DNA of 64,000 nucleotides from Brachyspira alvinipulli ATCC 51933 (GTDB lineage Bacteria; Spirochaetota; Brachyspiria; Brachyspirales; Brachyspiraceae): NCBI RefSeq assembly GCF_000518245.1, contig NZ_KI912404.1, positions 233,897 to 297,896 of the forward strand, read 5' to 3'. Shown piece by piece: positions 25,400 to 33,129 of this stretch (position 1 is its first letter; each line of letters starts with the position of its first letter). The notes under the pieces were generated by a model. It saw only the letters and a program-made list of their open reading frames with translations, ran no database searches and was not told where the DNA came from. The position numbers and the translations under genes were made by a program.

Positions 25400-26428
25400 T
25401 TATTTTATATTTGAAAAGTCTATAGAAACTTTTAACATATCACCTTTATTGTTTGCAAAATCTTTGAATGCTTTATCAGCATCATTAAATTGATAAGTAT
25501 TAGTAATGATTTTTTCTAATAGTACATTACCATTTTTTACTAAGTCTATTAATTCAAGAAAATCTTTTTTTAATGCATTTCTAGAACCATATACACTCAA
25601 TTCCTTTTTTTGAATCAATGTGAAATTGAAGTCTAAATTTTGTTTGCCTACTCCTATTAAAACCATACGTCCGCCAAAACATGCAGCATCTATACAGTTT
25701 TGAAATGTAGAAGGAAGACCTACAGCTTCTATAGTAACATCAAATCCGTTATTGTTTGTTATCTCGTTTACCTTGTTTATAAAAGCATCATTTGAACTGT
25801 TTATAATTACACCATCTACGCCAAATTCTTTTGACATTTCTAATTTACCTTCTGATACATCAGACATATAAACTTCAGCTCCTAAAGATTTTGAAGCTAT
25901 AGCAGCAAGTATTCCTATTGTACCAGCTCCAACTATAAGAACTTTATCTCCTTTTTTTACATTAGCACGGCTTACACCATGATAACTAATACAAAATGGT
26001 TCTATAGCAGCAAGCACTTTAGCAGGTATTCCTTTTCCATCATATATACGTTCAAGAGGAATTGATACATATTCACAAAAAGCACCGTCTCTTTGACATC
26101 CTAAAGTTTGATTATCCATACAAGCATTAACAATACCATGACTGCATGAATAACAATGTCCGCAGTTATAGTATGGATTTACAGTAACTATCATTCCTTT
26201 TTTTAATCCATATTCATTTTCATCAATTTCTACTATTTCAGCAGAAAATTCATGCCCTGGTATACGGGGATATTGAACATAAGCAAATGTACCTCTATAT
26301 GAGCCTAAATCGCTTCCGCAAATACCGCCATATAATACTTTAAGTAAAGCCTCTCCTTTTTTTCTAACAGGCATATCTATTTCTTTTATAACAACTTCGC
26401 CTGGATTATTTATAGAAATAGCTTTCAT
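25400..26428 (-). CDS. zinc-dependent medium-chain dehydrogenase, probable L-galactonate/L-gulonate 5-dehydrogenase
   Basis: This 342-residue alcohol-dehydrogenase-like enzyme has CGSD near 37-40 and GHE near 60-62 (catalytic zinc site), structural zinc cysteines spaced as CGHCYSCSHGIVNAC near 89-103, and VGAGTIGILAA near 166 for NAD(P). The start at 26428 is preferred to one five codons upstream because GGAGG lies eight bases before it. Resemblance to E. coli LgoD (YjjN) is good by eye, and the downstream uxaB/uxaA fit the L-galactonate to tagaturonate to altronate route. The exact substrate is an inference. It is first in the operon, directly behind the operator-covered promoter. Confidence 0.82.
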   Translation of the reverse strand: MKAISINNPGEVVIKEIDMPVRKKGEALLKVLYGGICGSDLGSYRGTFAYVQYPRIPGHEFSAEIVEIDENEYGLKKGMIVTVNPYYNCGHCYSCSHGIVNACMDNQTLGCQRDGAFCEYVSIPLERIYDGKGIPAKVLAAIEPFCISYHGVSRANVKKGDKVLIVGAGTIGILAAIASKSLGAEVYMSDVSEGKLEMSKEFGVDGVIINSSNDAFINKVNEITNNNGFDVTIEAVGLPSTFQNCIDAACFGGRMVLIGVGKQNLDFNFTLIQKKELSVYGSRNALKKDFLELIDLVKNGNVLLEKIITNTYQFNDADKAFKDFANNKGDMLKVSIDFSNIK

Positions 26429-26457
26429 AAAAAATACCTCCATAAAAAACTATTCTG

Positions 26458-26491
26458 TTGTATACTTTATTATATGTAACAAAGTATACAA
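26458..26491 (-). promoter_or_regulatory. paired GTATAC operator of the sugar-acid operon
   Basis: TTGTATACTTT (26458-26468) and AAAGTATACAA (26481-26491) form a perfect 11-bp inverted repeat. Each arm is itself centred on the palindrome GTATAC, with centres 24 bp apart. The core equals that of E. coli UxuR/ExuR sites (TTGGTATACCAA type). The upstream arm covers the -10 hexamer of the promoter. Confidence 0.7.
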
Positions 26492-26510
26492 ATATAAATT
26501 CGTTTGTCAA
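26483..26510 (-). promoter_or_regulatory. extended -10 promoter of the sugar-acid operon
   Basis: Minus strand TTGACA (26510-26505), 16-bp spacer ending in TG, and TATACT (26488-26483). The -10 lies inside the operator arm, so repressor binding would block RNA polymerase. Confidence 0.75.
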
Positions 26511-26607
26511 ATTTTTGTTTATTATTTATTGATTTTTATCAAAAAAAAATATTAATTTGATTTTAATATGTATTGAAATTTGTATTTTTAAAGTTTATTA
26601 TATAAGT

Positions 26608-27366
26608 ATGAAGAAGATATTAATAATTTTTTTTGTATTAAACACATTTTTATTAGCCCAATATTACTCATATACAAATATACCTTCTTTTCAAAAGAGT
26701 GAATATTTTGTTCATAAAGGAATATCTGGCAAGAAAAACAATGCTATTATAGTATATACTGAGACTTCTGTTGATGATAATGGATATTGGAATGTAAAAG
26801 AAACTTATGTTAGAGGTTTTGTAACAAATAGTAAGATAAAAGATCCGTTTCAATTAGAAGAGAGTATGATGACTAATATTAGAAAGTCTGAGATGCTTTC
26901 AATAATAGATTTAGAGAATATGCGTACAGTTTATAATAAGACTATTGATTATTATGACTTCGGAACTATGGAGCATACATTCGATATAAGAGGAAAAGTA
27001 AATTATACAAGCAAAGAGGGTTCTTTAGCTATATTTTCTATGTACGGAGCATATCAGATAGCAAGAACTTTTCCTATTGATATAACTAATGAAATGAATA
27101 TCATAATGCCTACTGCTTCTAAAGATAATAAAATTAATGTTTCAATTTTAAATAATGGGGTTAAGAAGATAAAAATAAATGGTGAAGATAAGCAATGTTA
27201 TGAAATGGAAATAAAAGTAGAAGGCATACCATTTTCTATATTTCTTCCTAAAATAACAGCTTATATTGAGCAGGAAGATAAAACTAGAAAAATAATAAAA
27301 TATAATACATTATCAGGTATGCTTGATACTATGGATGTTTTTCTTACAGAAACTGAAAGAAAGTAA
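26608..27366 (+). CDS. exported hypothetical protein
   Basis: This 252-residue protein has a signal peptide (MKKILIIFFVLNTFLLAQ). An upstream ATG at 26557 would add 17 residues before the signal and is disfavoured. The mature part is beta-rich and might be a LolA/DUF-type periplasmic protein (EMKIVEGIPFSIFLPK-like segments near 210-225), but I recognise no family with confidence. The MBL-fold gene starts 23 bases later, so they may form an operon. Likely periplasmic. Confidence 0.75.
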   Translation: MKKILIIFFVLNTFLLAQYYSYTNIPSFQKSEYFVHKGISGKKNNAIIVYTETSVDDNGYWNVKETYVRGFVTNSKIKDPFQLEESMMTNIRKSEMLSIIDLENMRTVYNKTIDYYDFGTMEHTFDIRGKVNYTSKEGSLAIFSMYGAYQIARTFPIDITNEMNIIMPTASKDNKINVSILNNGVKKIKINGEDKQCYEMEIKVEGIPFSIFLPKITAYIEQEDKTRKIIKYNTLSGMLDTMDVFLTETERK

Positions 27367-27389
27367 AAATATATTAGGAGAAAATAATA

Positions 27390-28022
27390 ATGAGTGAATT
27401 AAAAGTAGACTGCATAAATATAAATATGTACGGCATGAATTCTTATATAGTGTCTGCTGATGATGAAGCTATGATTATAGATATAGCAAGTTTATCATTC
27501 GGATATGATGATTATAAAAAACTATTAGAAGGAAAAAAGTTAGTAAGAGTAATATATACTCATGGACATTTTGATCATATATCCGGTGCTGATGATATAA
27601 GAAAAGAATATCCTGATACTCCTCATTGTGTTCATAGTTTAGATTATGATTTTTTTCAGGACCCTAATTTAAATGTTAGTGCTTATCTTGGAAATATTTT
27701 GAAATGCAAAAGTCCTGAAGAGAAATTTAATGATGGAGATACTTTCAAATTAAAAGATATAGAGTTTAAAGTTATACATACTCCTGGACATACTAGAGGA
27801 GGAGTTTGTTTCTATACTGAGGGGCATTTATTTTGCGGAGATACTATATTTGCTCATGGAATAGGAAGAACAGATTTAGCTACAGGCAACTATAATGAAT
27901 TAGAGAACAGTATAAAAGAAAAGATATTTAAATTAGATGATGATACATTATTATATCCAGGACACGAATCTTACGGATTTAAATTATCTCAAAGAAAGAA
28001 AATGGGAGTTTTTGAATTTTAA
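27390..28022 (+). CDS. metallo-beta-lactamase-fold hydrolase (glyoxalase II-like)
   Basis: This 210-residue cytoplasmic hydrolase has THGHFDHISG (near 54-63), the HxHxDH zinc site, HTPGHTRGG near 129-137, CGDTIF near 149-154 with the bridging Asp, and YPGHES near 190 with the last His. The closest general family is hydroxyacylglutathione hydrolase-like MBL proteins. A strong AGGAGAA ribosome-binding site precedes the ATG. It ends three bases before the DUF1848 gene, so the two are probably cotranslated. Confidence 0.88.
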   Translation: MSELKVDCININMYGMNSYIVSADDEAMIIDIASLSFGYDDYKKLLEGKKLVRVIYTHGHFDHISGADDIRKEYPDTPHCVHSLDYDFFQDPNLNVSAYLGNILKCKSPEEKFNDGDTFKLKDIEFKVIHTPGHTRGGVCFYTEGHLFCGDTIFAHGIGRTDLATGNYNELENSIKEKIFKLDDDTLLYPGHESYGFKLSQRKKMGVFEF

Positions 28023-28025
28023 ATA

Positions 28026-28928
28026 ATGATAATAAGTGCAAGCAGAAGAACTGATATTCCGTCATTGCATACAGAGTGGTTTTTAAATAGGTTAAAAGAA
28101 AATTATGTTATTACTCAAAATCCTATAAACAGAAATAAATTTTATAGAATACCATTAAATAGAGATATTATAGATATAATACTTTTTTGGTCTAAAAATC
28201 CTAATATTGATTTCTTAAAAAATGTAAGGGATTTAGGTTATGAATTTTATATTCATTTTACTATAACACCTTATGATAAAAGTATAGAAAAAAATCTTCC
28301 AAATAAAACTATATTGATAAAAAAATTTATTGATATAAGTAATTTGTTTGGAAGAGAAAAAATAGTTTGGAGATATGATCCTATTATATTAAATGATAAA
28401 TTTGATATTAATTATCATATAAATAATTTTAATAATTTTGCATGTCAATTAAAAGAATATACAGATGAATGCATATTTAGCTTCATTCAAATATACAACA
28501 AAATTAAAAATAATATTGAAAATCTAGTTGTAAATGATAATGATAAAGTATTTCTAATAAATAGTTTTAAAGAGATAGCAGATAAAAATAATATCAAATT
28601 AAAATCATGTTCTCAGGATTTTGATATTGTGGAAAAAGCATCATGTATAGATAAAGAAAGAATACAAAAAATATTAGGCTATAGTATAAAAGAGAAAAAA
28701 GATAAATCCCAAAGAAAATTATGCAATTGCATAGAAAGTATAGATATAGGTTCATATAATACATGTCAAAACGGATGCATATATTGTTATGCCAATTCAA
28801 AAAATATTTTAAAGCATTATGATGTTAATAATGCCATGCTTTCAGATTTAAATATTGATGATATAAAACATACAATAGAAGATAGAAAAATAATAGTTAA
28901 TGATAAAAATACACTTTTAATATTATAA
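28026..28928 (+). CDS. DUF1848-family protein with C-terminal Cys cluster
   Basis: This 300-residue protein begins MIISASRRTDIPSLHTEWF, the DUF1848 hallmark, followed by a TIM-barrel-like region (NPNIDFLKNVRDLGYEFYIHFT; WRYDPI near 119). The C-terminal cluster CNC...DIGSYNTCQNGCIYCYA (about residues 232-257) carries five cysteines and resembles an Fe-S site of radical-SAM type, although placed at the C-terminus. Function of the family is unknown. It sits three bases after the MBL gene and ends six bases from the convergent PepSY-like gene. Confidence 0.85.
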   Translation: MIISASRRTDIPSLHTEWFLNRLKENYVITQNPINRNKFYRIPLNRDIIDIILFWSKNPNIDFLKNVRDLGYEFYIHFTITPYDKSIEKNLPNKTILIKKFIDISNLFGREKIVWRYDPIILNDKFDINYHINNFNNFACQLKEYTDECIFSFIQIYNKIKNNIENLVVNDNDKVFLINSFKEIADKNNIKLKSCSQDFDIVEKASCIDKERIQKILGYSIKEKKDKSQRKLCNCIESIDIGSYNTCQNGCIYCYANSKNILKHYDVNNAMLSDLNIDDIKHTIEDRKIIVNDKNTLLIL

Positions 28929-28934
28929 TGATTT

Positions 28935-29318
28935 TTATTTATTCTTTATTTTTATAATGCTGCCTTTATTGTCTATTATAATAATATTATTATTTATTTC
29001 TATTTCATATTTGTTATTTTTCTTTAATATTCTGTATATATGAAAATTATCATATTTTTCTTTAATTGCATTTATGATTTCTTTTTCTATGATGTTATCT
29101 TCTGCAAGTTTTTCTATTATATTAAATGCTATTTCATTTCCATTTCCTATTATGGCATTCCATTCACCTTTTGTATTAAAATTGATTGAGCTTCCTCCTT
29201 TAAATACGGCACTATATGATGAATTAAATGTTACTTTAAATAAATAATAATCAGAGAAATAAGTTTCTATAAAATTTCTTGCTTTTTGAGGCAAGTTTTT
29301 GAATGAAATAATATCCAT
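28935..29318 (-). CDS. PepSY-like protein without signal peptide
   Basis: This 127-residue protein has the same double PepSY_like unit as its neighbour: (Y)LPxxxxxFxxTYF, then FKGGSSINFNTKGEWNAIIGNG, then a C-terminal strand region IIIIDNKGSIIKIK. AAGGG lies before the ATG. Unlike the gene upstream it lacks a signal peptide; residues 1-10 (MDIISFKNLP) enter the domain directly. It may be cytoplasmic, or a truncated paralogue. Probably cotranscribed with 29355-29807. Confidence 0.7.
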   Translation of the reverse strand: MDIISFKNLPQKARNFIETYFSDYYLFKVTFNSSYSAVFKGGSSINFNTKGEWNAIIGNGNEIAFNIIEKLAEDNIIEKEIINAIKEKYDNFHIYRILKKNNKYEIEINNNIIIIDNKGSIIKIKNK

Positions 29319-29354
29319 AATTTACCCTTTTTATCTAATAAGTTTTTATATCAT

Positions 29355-29807
29355 TTATTTTAAGCTTTTTTTTATTTTTATTATATTTCCGTCATAGCTT
29401 ATATAAATATATTCTTTATCATCTACTTTAAACTCATAACCTTTTCTTCTTTTGTATATATTATTTATGCTTGTATATCTTTCTTTAACTATATTCATAA
29501 TATTACTGTCTATAAATTTTGAGGCTATATTAATTGGTATTATTTGCCTGTTGCCTATTATAGTTTGCCATTCACCATTTCTTTTAAAATGTATTGATGA
29601 GCCTCCTTTAAAAATAACAACATAAGATGATGATACAATAGCTGCATTATAAACTTTGTATTCTTTAAAATAAGTATTTACAAATTCTTGAACATTATCA
29701 GGAAGATAGCTGTAAGGTATAAATTCAATACCTCCTTCATTGTCAAATCCTATAAATGAAGCAGATGTTATATATATAATAATTAATAATATTATATTTT
29801 TAAACAT
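29355..29807 (-). CDS. secreted PepSY-like protein
   Basis: This 150-residue protein has a signal peptide (MFKNIILLIIIYITSASFIG) followed by the PepSY_like double unit. FKGGSSIHFKRNGEWQTIIGN near 75-95 is nearly identical to the neighbouring paralogue and aligns with the DGTQVEYHPAGYWKEI segment of the genes at the window start. AAGGA precedes the ATG. Expected in the periplasm; function unknown. Confidence 0.75.
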   Translation of the reverse strand: MFKNIILLIIIYITSASFIGFDNEGGIEFIPYSYLPDNVQEFVNTYFKEYKVYNAAIVSSSYVVIFKGGSSIHFKRNGEWQTIIGNRQIIPINIASKFIDSNIMNIVKERYTSINNIYKRRKGYEFKVDDKEYIYISYDGNIIKIKKSLK

Positions 29808-29891
29808 AATTTTATATCCTTTTATATAATAATATAATTAAAGATAAAATACTTCAATAATATAAAAAAGTAAAAAATCATACTTTTTCTA

Positions 29892-29919
29892 TTGACAAAA
29901 CAATAAATATGCATATAAT
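29892..29919 (+). promoter_or_regulatory. sigma-70 promoter of the second MATE gene
   Basis: TTGACA (29892-29897), 16-bp spacer, TATAAT (29914-29919), about 50 bases before the start. Confidence 0.75.
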
Positions 29920-29969
29920 ACTCCATTACAATAGTACGAAATAAGACTATATTTTTAAAGGAGTTTATT

Positions 29970-31313
29970 ATGATGAATACAAAAACTATGGAGAAGTCTT
30001 TTTTCAAGTATATTATACCAGCTATAGTGTCTACTATGTTGGGAGGACTTTATATAGTAGTAGACGGTTTTTTTGTAGGAAACTCAATGGGAGATATAGG
30101 ACTTACAGCTATTAATTTGATATATCCTATAGGTACTTTAATTAATGCCTCTGCTGTTATGCTTGGTATGGGAGGAGCTGTAATAATGTCTATATATTTA
30201 GGAGAGGGTAATATAGACGGATTTAATAAAGCTAAGAACAATACATTTATAAGTTTAATTTTGGCAAGTATTATATTAACAGTAATTCTTTTTTTATTAA
30301 AAAATAAATTAATAGTTATGCTTGGTGCTAAAGGTGAAGTTTTTCATCATGCAGACGCTTATATTACAACAATTATTGTAGGTGGAGGACTTCAGATAAT
30401 ATCATTCGGTTCTATGCCTATAATAAGAAATTTAGGTAAAACTGTACATGCTATGAGTTTTATGGGGTTAGGGCTTGTTATAAATATTGTACTGGATTAT
30501 TTATTTTTAATGGTTTTTAAATTAGAAATGTTCGGAGCAGCGCTTGCTACAATAACAGCACAGGGAATAGTTGCTTTAATTTCTATTTATTATTTGTTTA
30601 TAAGAAAGAAAAATAGAACAAGAATAAAATTATCAGACTTTGATTTATCTATGACTAAAAGGGCAATGCAGATAGGTTTATCTCCTTTTGGAATGGTAAT
30701 GGCTCCGTCTTTGATAGTAATATTTAATAATCTTCAATGTTTAAAATACGGCGGATATTTGGGAACAACAGCTTATTCTGTTATTAATTATATTTACGGA
30801 TCTATTATATATTTATTTGAAGGCGTTGCAGAAGGATGTCAGCCTATGATAAGCTATTTCAAAGGAGCATGCCGAAACGATCTTATGAAAAAAGTACTAA
30901 AGAAAGGACTTTTATTTGATTGTGTGCTAGGTTCTATACTTATGGTTTTGGTATTTATACTTAGAAATAGATTAGGTATATTATTTGGTGCTTCTATAGA
31001 AACTAATGATATAATAAGTTTAGGGCTTCCTATAATATCGATAGCATTTATACTTCAGCCTATAGTAAGACTTGGTACAGCATATTTCTATTCATCAGGA
31101 GAAAGTGTTTATTCAAGTATATTAACATATATAGACCCTTTTTTAGTAAGTCCTTTATGTATAATTATTCTGCCTATATTCTTTAATCTTAATGGTATAT
31201 GGATTGCTATACCTGCAGCACAATTTATTTTAATATTGCTGTTTAGTGTAATATTTTATATTACAAATAAAAAGTATAGTGCTGTAAATGGCATAATATA
31301 TCAAAATGAGTAA
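29970..31313 (+). CDS. MATE-family exporter (second)
   Basis: This 447-residue, 12-helix inner-membrane protein has the MATE signature near residues 13-42 (IPAIVSTMLGGLYIVVDGFF) and a repeat of it in the second half (GLSPFGMVMAPSLIVIFNN). It is only distantly similar to the first MATE protein in this window. Two adjacent ATGs (29970, 29973) both suit the AAAGGAG site. Its stop codon abuts the stop of the convergent cobD homologue with no gap. Substrate is unknown. Confidence 0.9.
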   Translation: MMNTKTMEKSFFKYIIPAIVSTMLGGLYIVVDGFFVGNSMGDIGLTAINLIYPIGTLINASAVMLGMGGAVIMSIYLGEGNIDGFNKAKNNTFISLILASIILTVILFLLKNKLIVMLGAKGEVFHHADAYITTIIVGGGLQIISFGSMPIIRNLGKTVHAMSFMGLGLVINIVLDYLFLMVFKLEMFGAALATITAQGIVALISIYYLFIRKKNRTRIKLSDFDLSMTKRAMQIGLSPFGMVMAPSLIVIFNNLQCLKYGGYLGTTAYSVINYIYGSIIYLFEGVAEGCQPMISYFKGACRNDLMKKVLKKGLLFDCVLGSILMVLVFILRNRLGILFGASIETNDIISLGLPIISIAFILQPIVRLGTAYFYSSGESVYSSILTYIDPFLVSPLCIIILPIFFNLNGIWIAIPAAQFILILLFSVIFYITNKKYSAVNGIIYQNE

Positions 31314-32291
31314 TTAAAAAATAATAGCTAAAAAAGCCATAGATAAAAGCTTTAATATTAGCATTATAGATAAAGCAAATATAGCTGATGTAAGTATTAG
31401 CTTATTTGCTTTTTCTATATGACGCGGAGTTAAATCTTCTAAATATTCTCCTACCAATGGTCTGTCATATATTTCACCATCTTTCATATATTCGCCGCCT
31501 AACTCTATATTTAATGCTCCAGCAATGCTAGCTTCTAATCTTGATTTATTAGTTTTGCCTTCTTTTATGAAAGCAGAAAATGCATTTTTATACTCATATC
31601 TAAAGAAAACAGAGCCTAGTATATAAACTAAAGAAGTAAGTATAGAAGGTATAATATTTACTATATAGCATAATTTGATATTAAATATTCTGAACATATT
31701 ATTGCTTTTAGGTTCATCTATATACACGCTATCGGATGAACATTCTGATAAAACATAAATAACTTTGTAAAGCAGACATAAAGGTGCTCCTCCCAAAGTT
31801 AAAAATATTGCAGGATATATATAATCTTCAGCAATACTTATAGTTGTATATTCTATAGTGTTTTTTACAGCTTGTTCTTCTTCTATATCTTCTGTGTCTA
31901 TTTCAGTATTTTCATGTAGAAGAGATTTAACCTTTTTCATATCATTAGCCATTAAACTATTATTTATATGAGAACTTATTTCTAAAGGTTTTCTAATTCC
32001 TATTATGATATATGATAATACTAACTCTATTGCTAAACCTAATAGAAAATGGACTTTATATAAAAGCATAAGAATAAAAAATGGTATTAAAAAAATTACA
32101 GCCATTATTATTATAGAAGATAAAGCCCCTATAATAAATTCTATTATTTTATTATCATTATTTATTTTTTTTCTAAATAAATCTTCTGTCATAAAATGTA
32201 TTCTTTTTATAAAAACAAAAGGATCAAATTTGAACTTTTCTACAAAAATATTAAGAAGAAAAGATATAGGTAATATTAATAGTATTCTCAT
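31314..32291 (-). CDS. cobD: adenosylcobinamide-phosphate synthase (CobD/CbiB family)
   Basis: This membrane protein attaches the aminopropanol arm to adenosylcobyric acid in late cobalamin synthesis. The 325 residues show the CbiB ends: N-terminal LLILPISFLLNIFVEKFKFD and WIGRP-like region, and C-terminal LEASIAGALNIELGGEYMKDG near 262-282 followed by a terminal hydrophobic helix. Sequence divergence is moderate: the usual HPVxxxG segment near the start is reduced to HFMTED. It stands 44 bases after the cobC-like gene. No other cobalamin gene is in the window. Confidence 0.78.
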   Translation of the reverse strand: MRILLILPISFLLNIFVEKFKFDPFVFIKRIHFMTEDLFRKKINNDNKIIEFIIGALSSIIIMAVIFLIPFFILMLLYKVHFLLGLAIELVLSYIIIGIRKPLEISSHINNSLMANDMKKVKSLLHENTEIDTEDIEEEQAVKNTIEYTTISIAEDYIYPAIFLTLGGAPLCLLYKVIYVLSECSSDSVYIDEPKSNNMFRIFNIKLCYIVNIIPSILTSLVYILGSVFFRYEYKNAFSAFIKEGKTNKSRLEASIAGALNIELGGEYMKDGEIYDRPLVGEYLEDLTPRHIEKANKLILTSAIFALSIMLILKLLSMAFLAIIF

Positions 32292-32335
32292 TATATTTAT
32301 TCCAATAAAAGTTATTACTAATAATCATCGTAAAA

Positions 32336-32926
32336 TTAAAAGTTTTCTATAATATTTATATTGTTTCTGTCATCTATTTCTGTATAATATCCGCCTCCAT
32401 TTTTTAGCAAATATTCATAAAATCCGAGTTTTTTGCTGTCATATCTGCTGAATATTGACATAATAACTCCTCCATGTGTAACAACAGCAGTATAATCTAA
32501 GTTATTTTTTTTCATATCATCTATTATGTAAAAGTATGCATTTTCTGTTCTTTTAAAAAATTGTTCTGAAGTTTCTCCATTAGGTACATTACTCTGCCAA
32601 TTACTTTTAAAGAATTCTTTATAGTATGGATTATCTTTTAATTCATCATGGTTTTTTCCCTCAAAATCTCCGAAACATCTTTCTTTTAAATTATCTATAA
32701 TTTCTTTATTATCAAACATATCATCAAAGTATATTTGAGCTGTTTCTAAGCATCTTTTCATAGGACTGCAATATAGTTTTTGAACGGGTTTGTACTTATT
32801 GATTATTTCTTTTTTATTTATTAGAAAATCCTTTCCGGGTTCAAATAAAGGTGCATCGGTAGAGCCTAGCCATCTTCCTTCAGCATTTAATTGAGTCTGA
32901 CCATGACGTATAAATAAAATTTTCAT
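32336..32926 (-). CDS. cobC: histidine-phosphatase family protein, probable alpha-ribazole phosphatase
   Basis: This 196-residue enzyme has the RHGQT catalytic motif (7-11, His8 phosphorylated), a second His in VVTHGGV near 147-153, and the GRWLGSTDAPL segment common to phosphoglycerate-mutase-like phosphatases. Being paired with cobD favours alpha-ribazole-5'-phosphate phosphatase (CobC) in nucleotide-loop assembly. Sequence alone would allow another small-molecule phosphatase. Confidence 0.78.
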   Translation of the reverse strand: MKILFIRHGQTQLNAEGRWLGSTDAPLFEPGKDFLINKKEIINKYKPVQKLYCSPMKRCLETAQIYFDDMFDNKEIIDNLKERCFGDFEGKNHDELKDNPYYKEFFKSNWQSNVPNGETSEQFFKRTENAYFYIIDDMKKNNLDYTAVVTHGGVIMSIFSRYDSKKLGFYEYLLKNGGGYYTEIDDRNNINIIENF

Positions 32927-33052
32927 AAGAACTCTCCAGATTTATAATTATTAATATTATAATAGCAGTTTATTTTTTTTCAATAATATTTTATATATGT
33001 AGAAATAATTTTATATAGGTATGGTATGTATTAAAAATACTAATAAAATTGA

Positions 33053-33081
33053 TTGACAATATAATGAATTTATGATATAAT
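33053..33081 (+). promoter_or_regulatory. consensus sigma-70 promoter of hppA
   Basis: Perfect TTGACA (33053-33058), 17-bp spacer, perfect TATAAT (33076-33081). This predicts strong expression and a 5' leader of about 40 bases. Confidence 0.85.
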
Positions 33082-33129
33082 CCAAAACTGTAAAATTTTT
33101 AACAAAATTTCAAAAAATAGGGTATATGT

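Noticed and set aside
32927-33052. Cobalamin riboswitch before the cobC-cobD pair
   Set aside because: The region is short and AT-rich and lacks a B12-box-like sequence.
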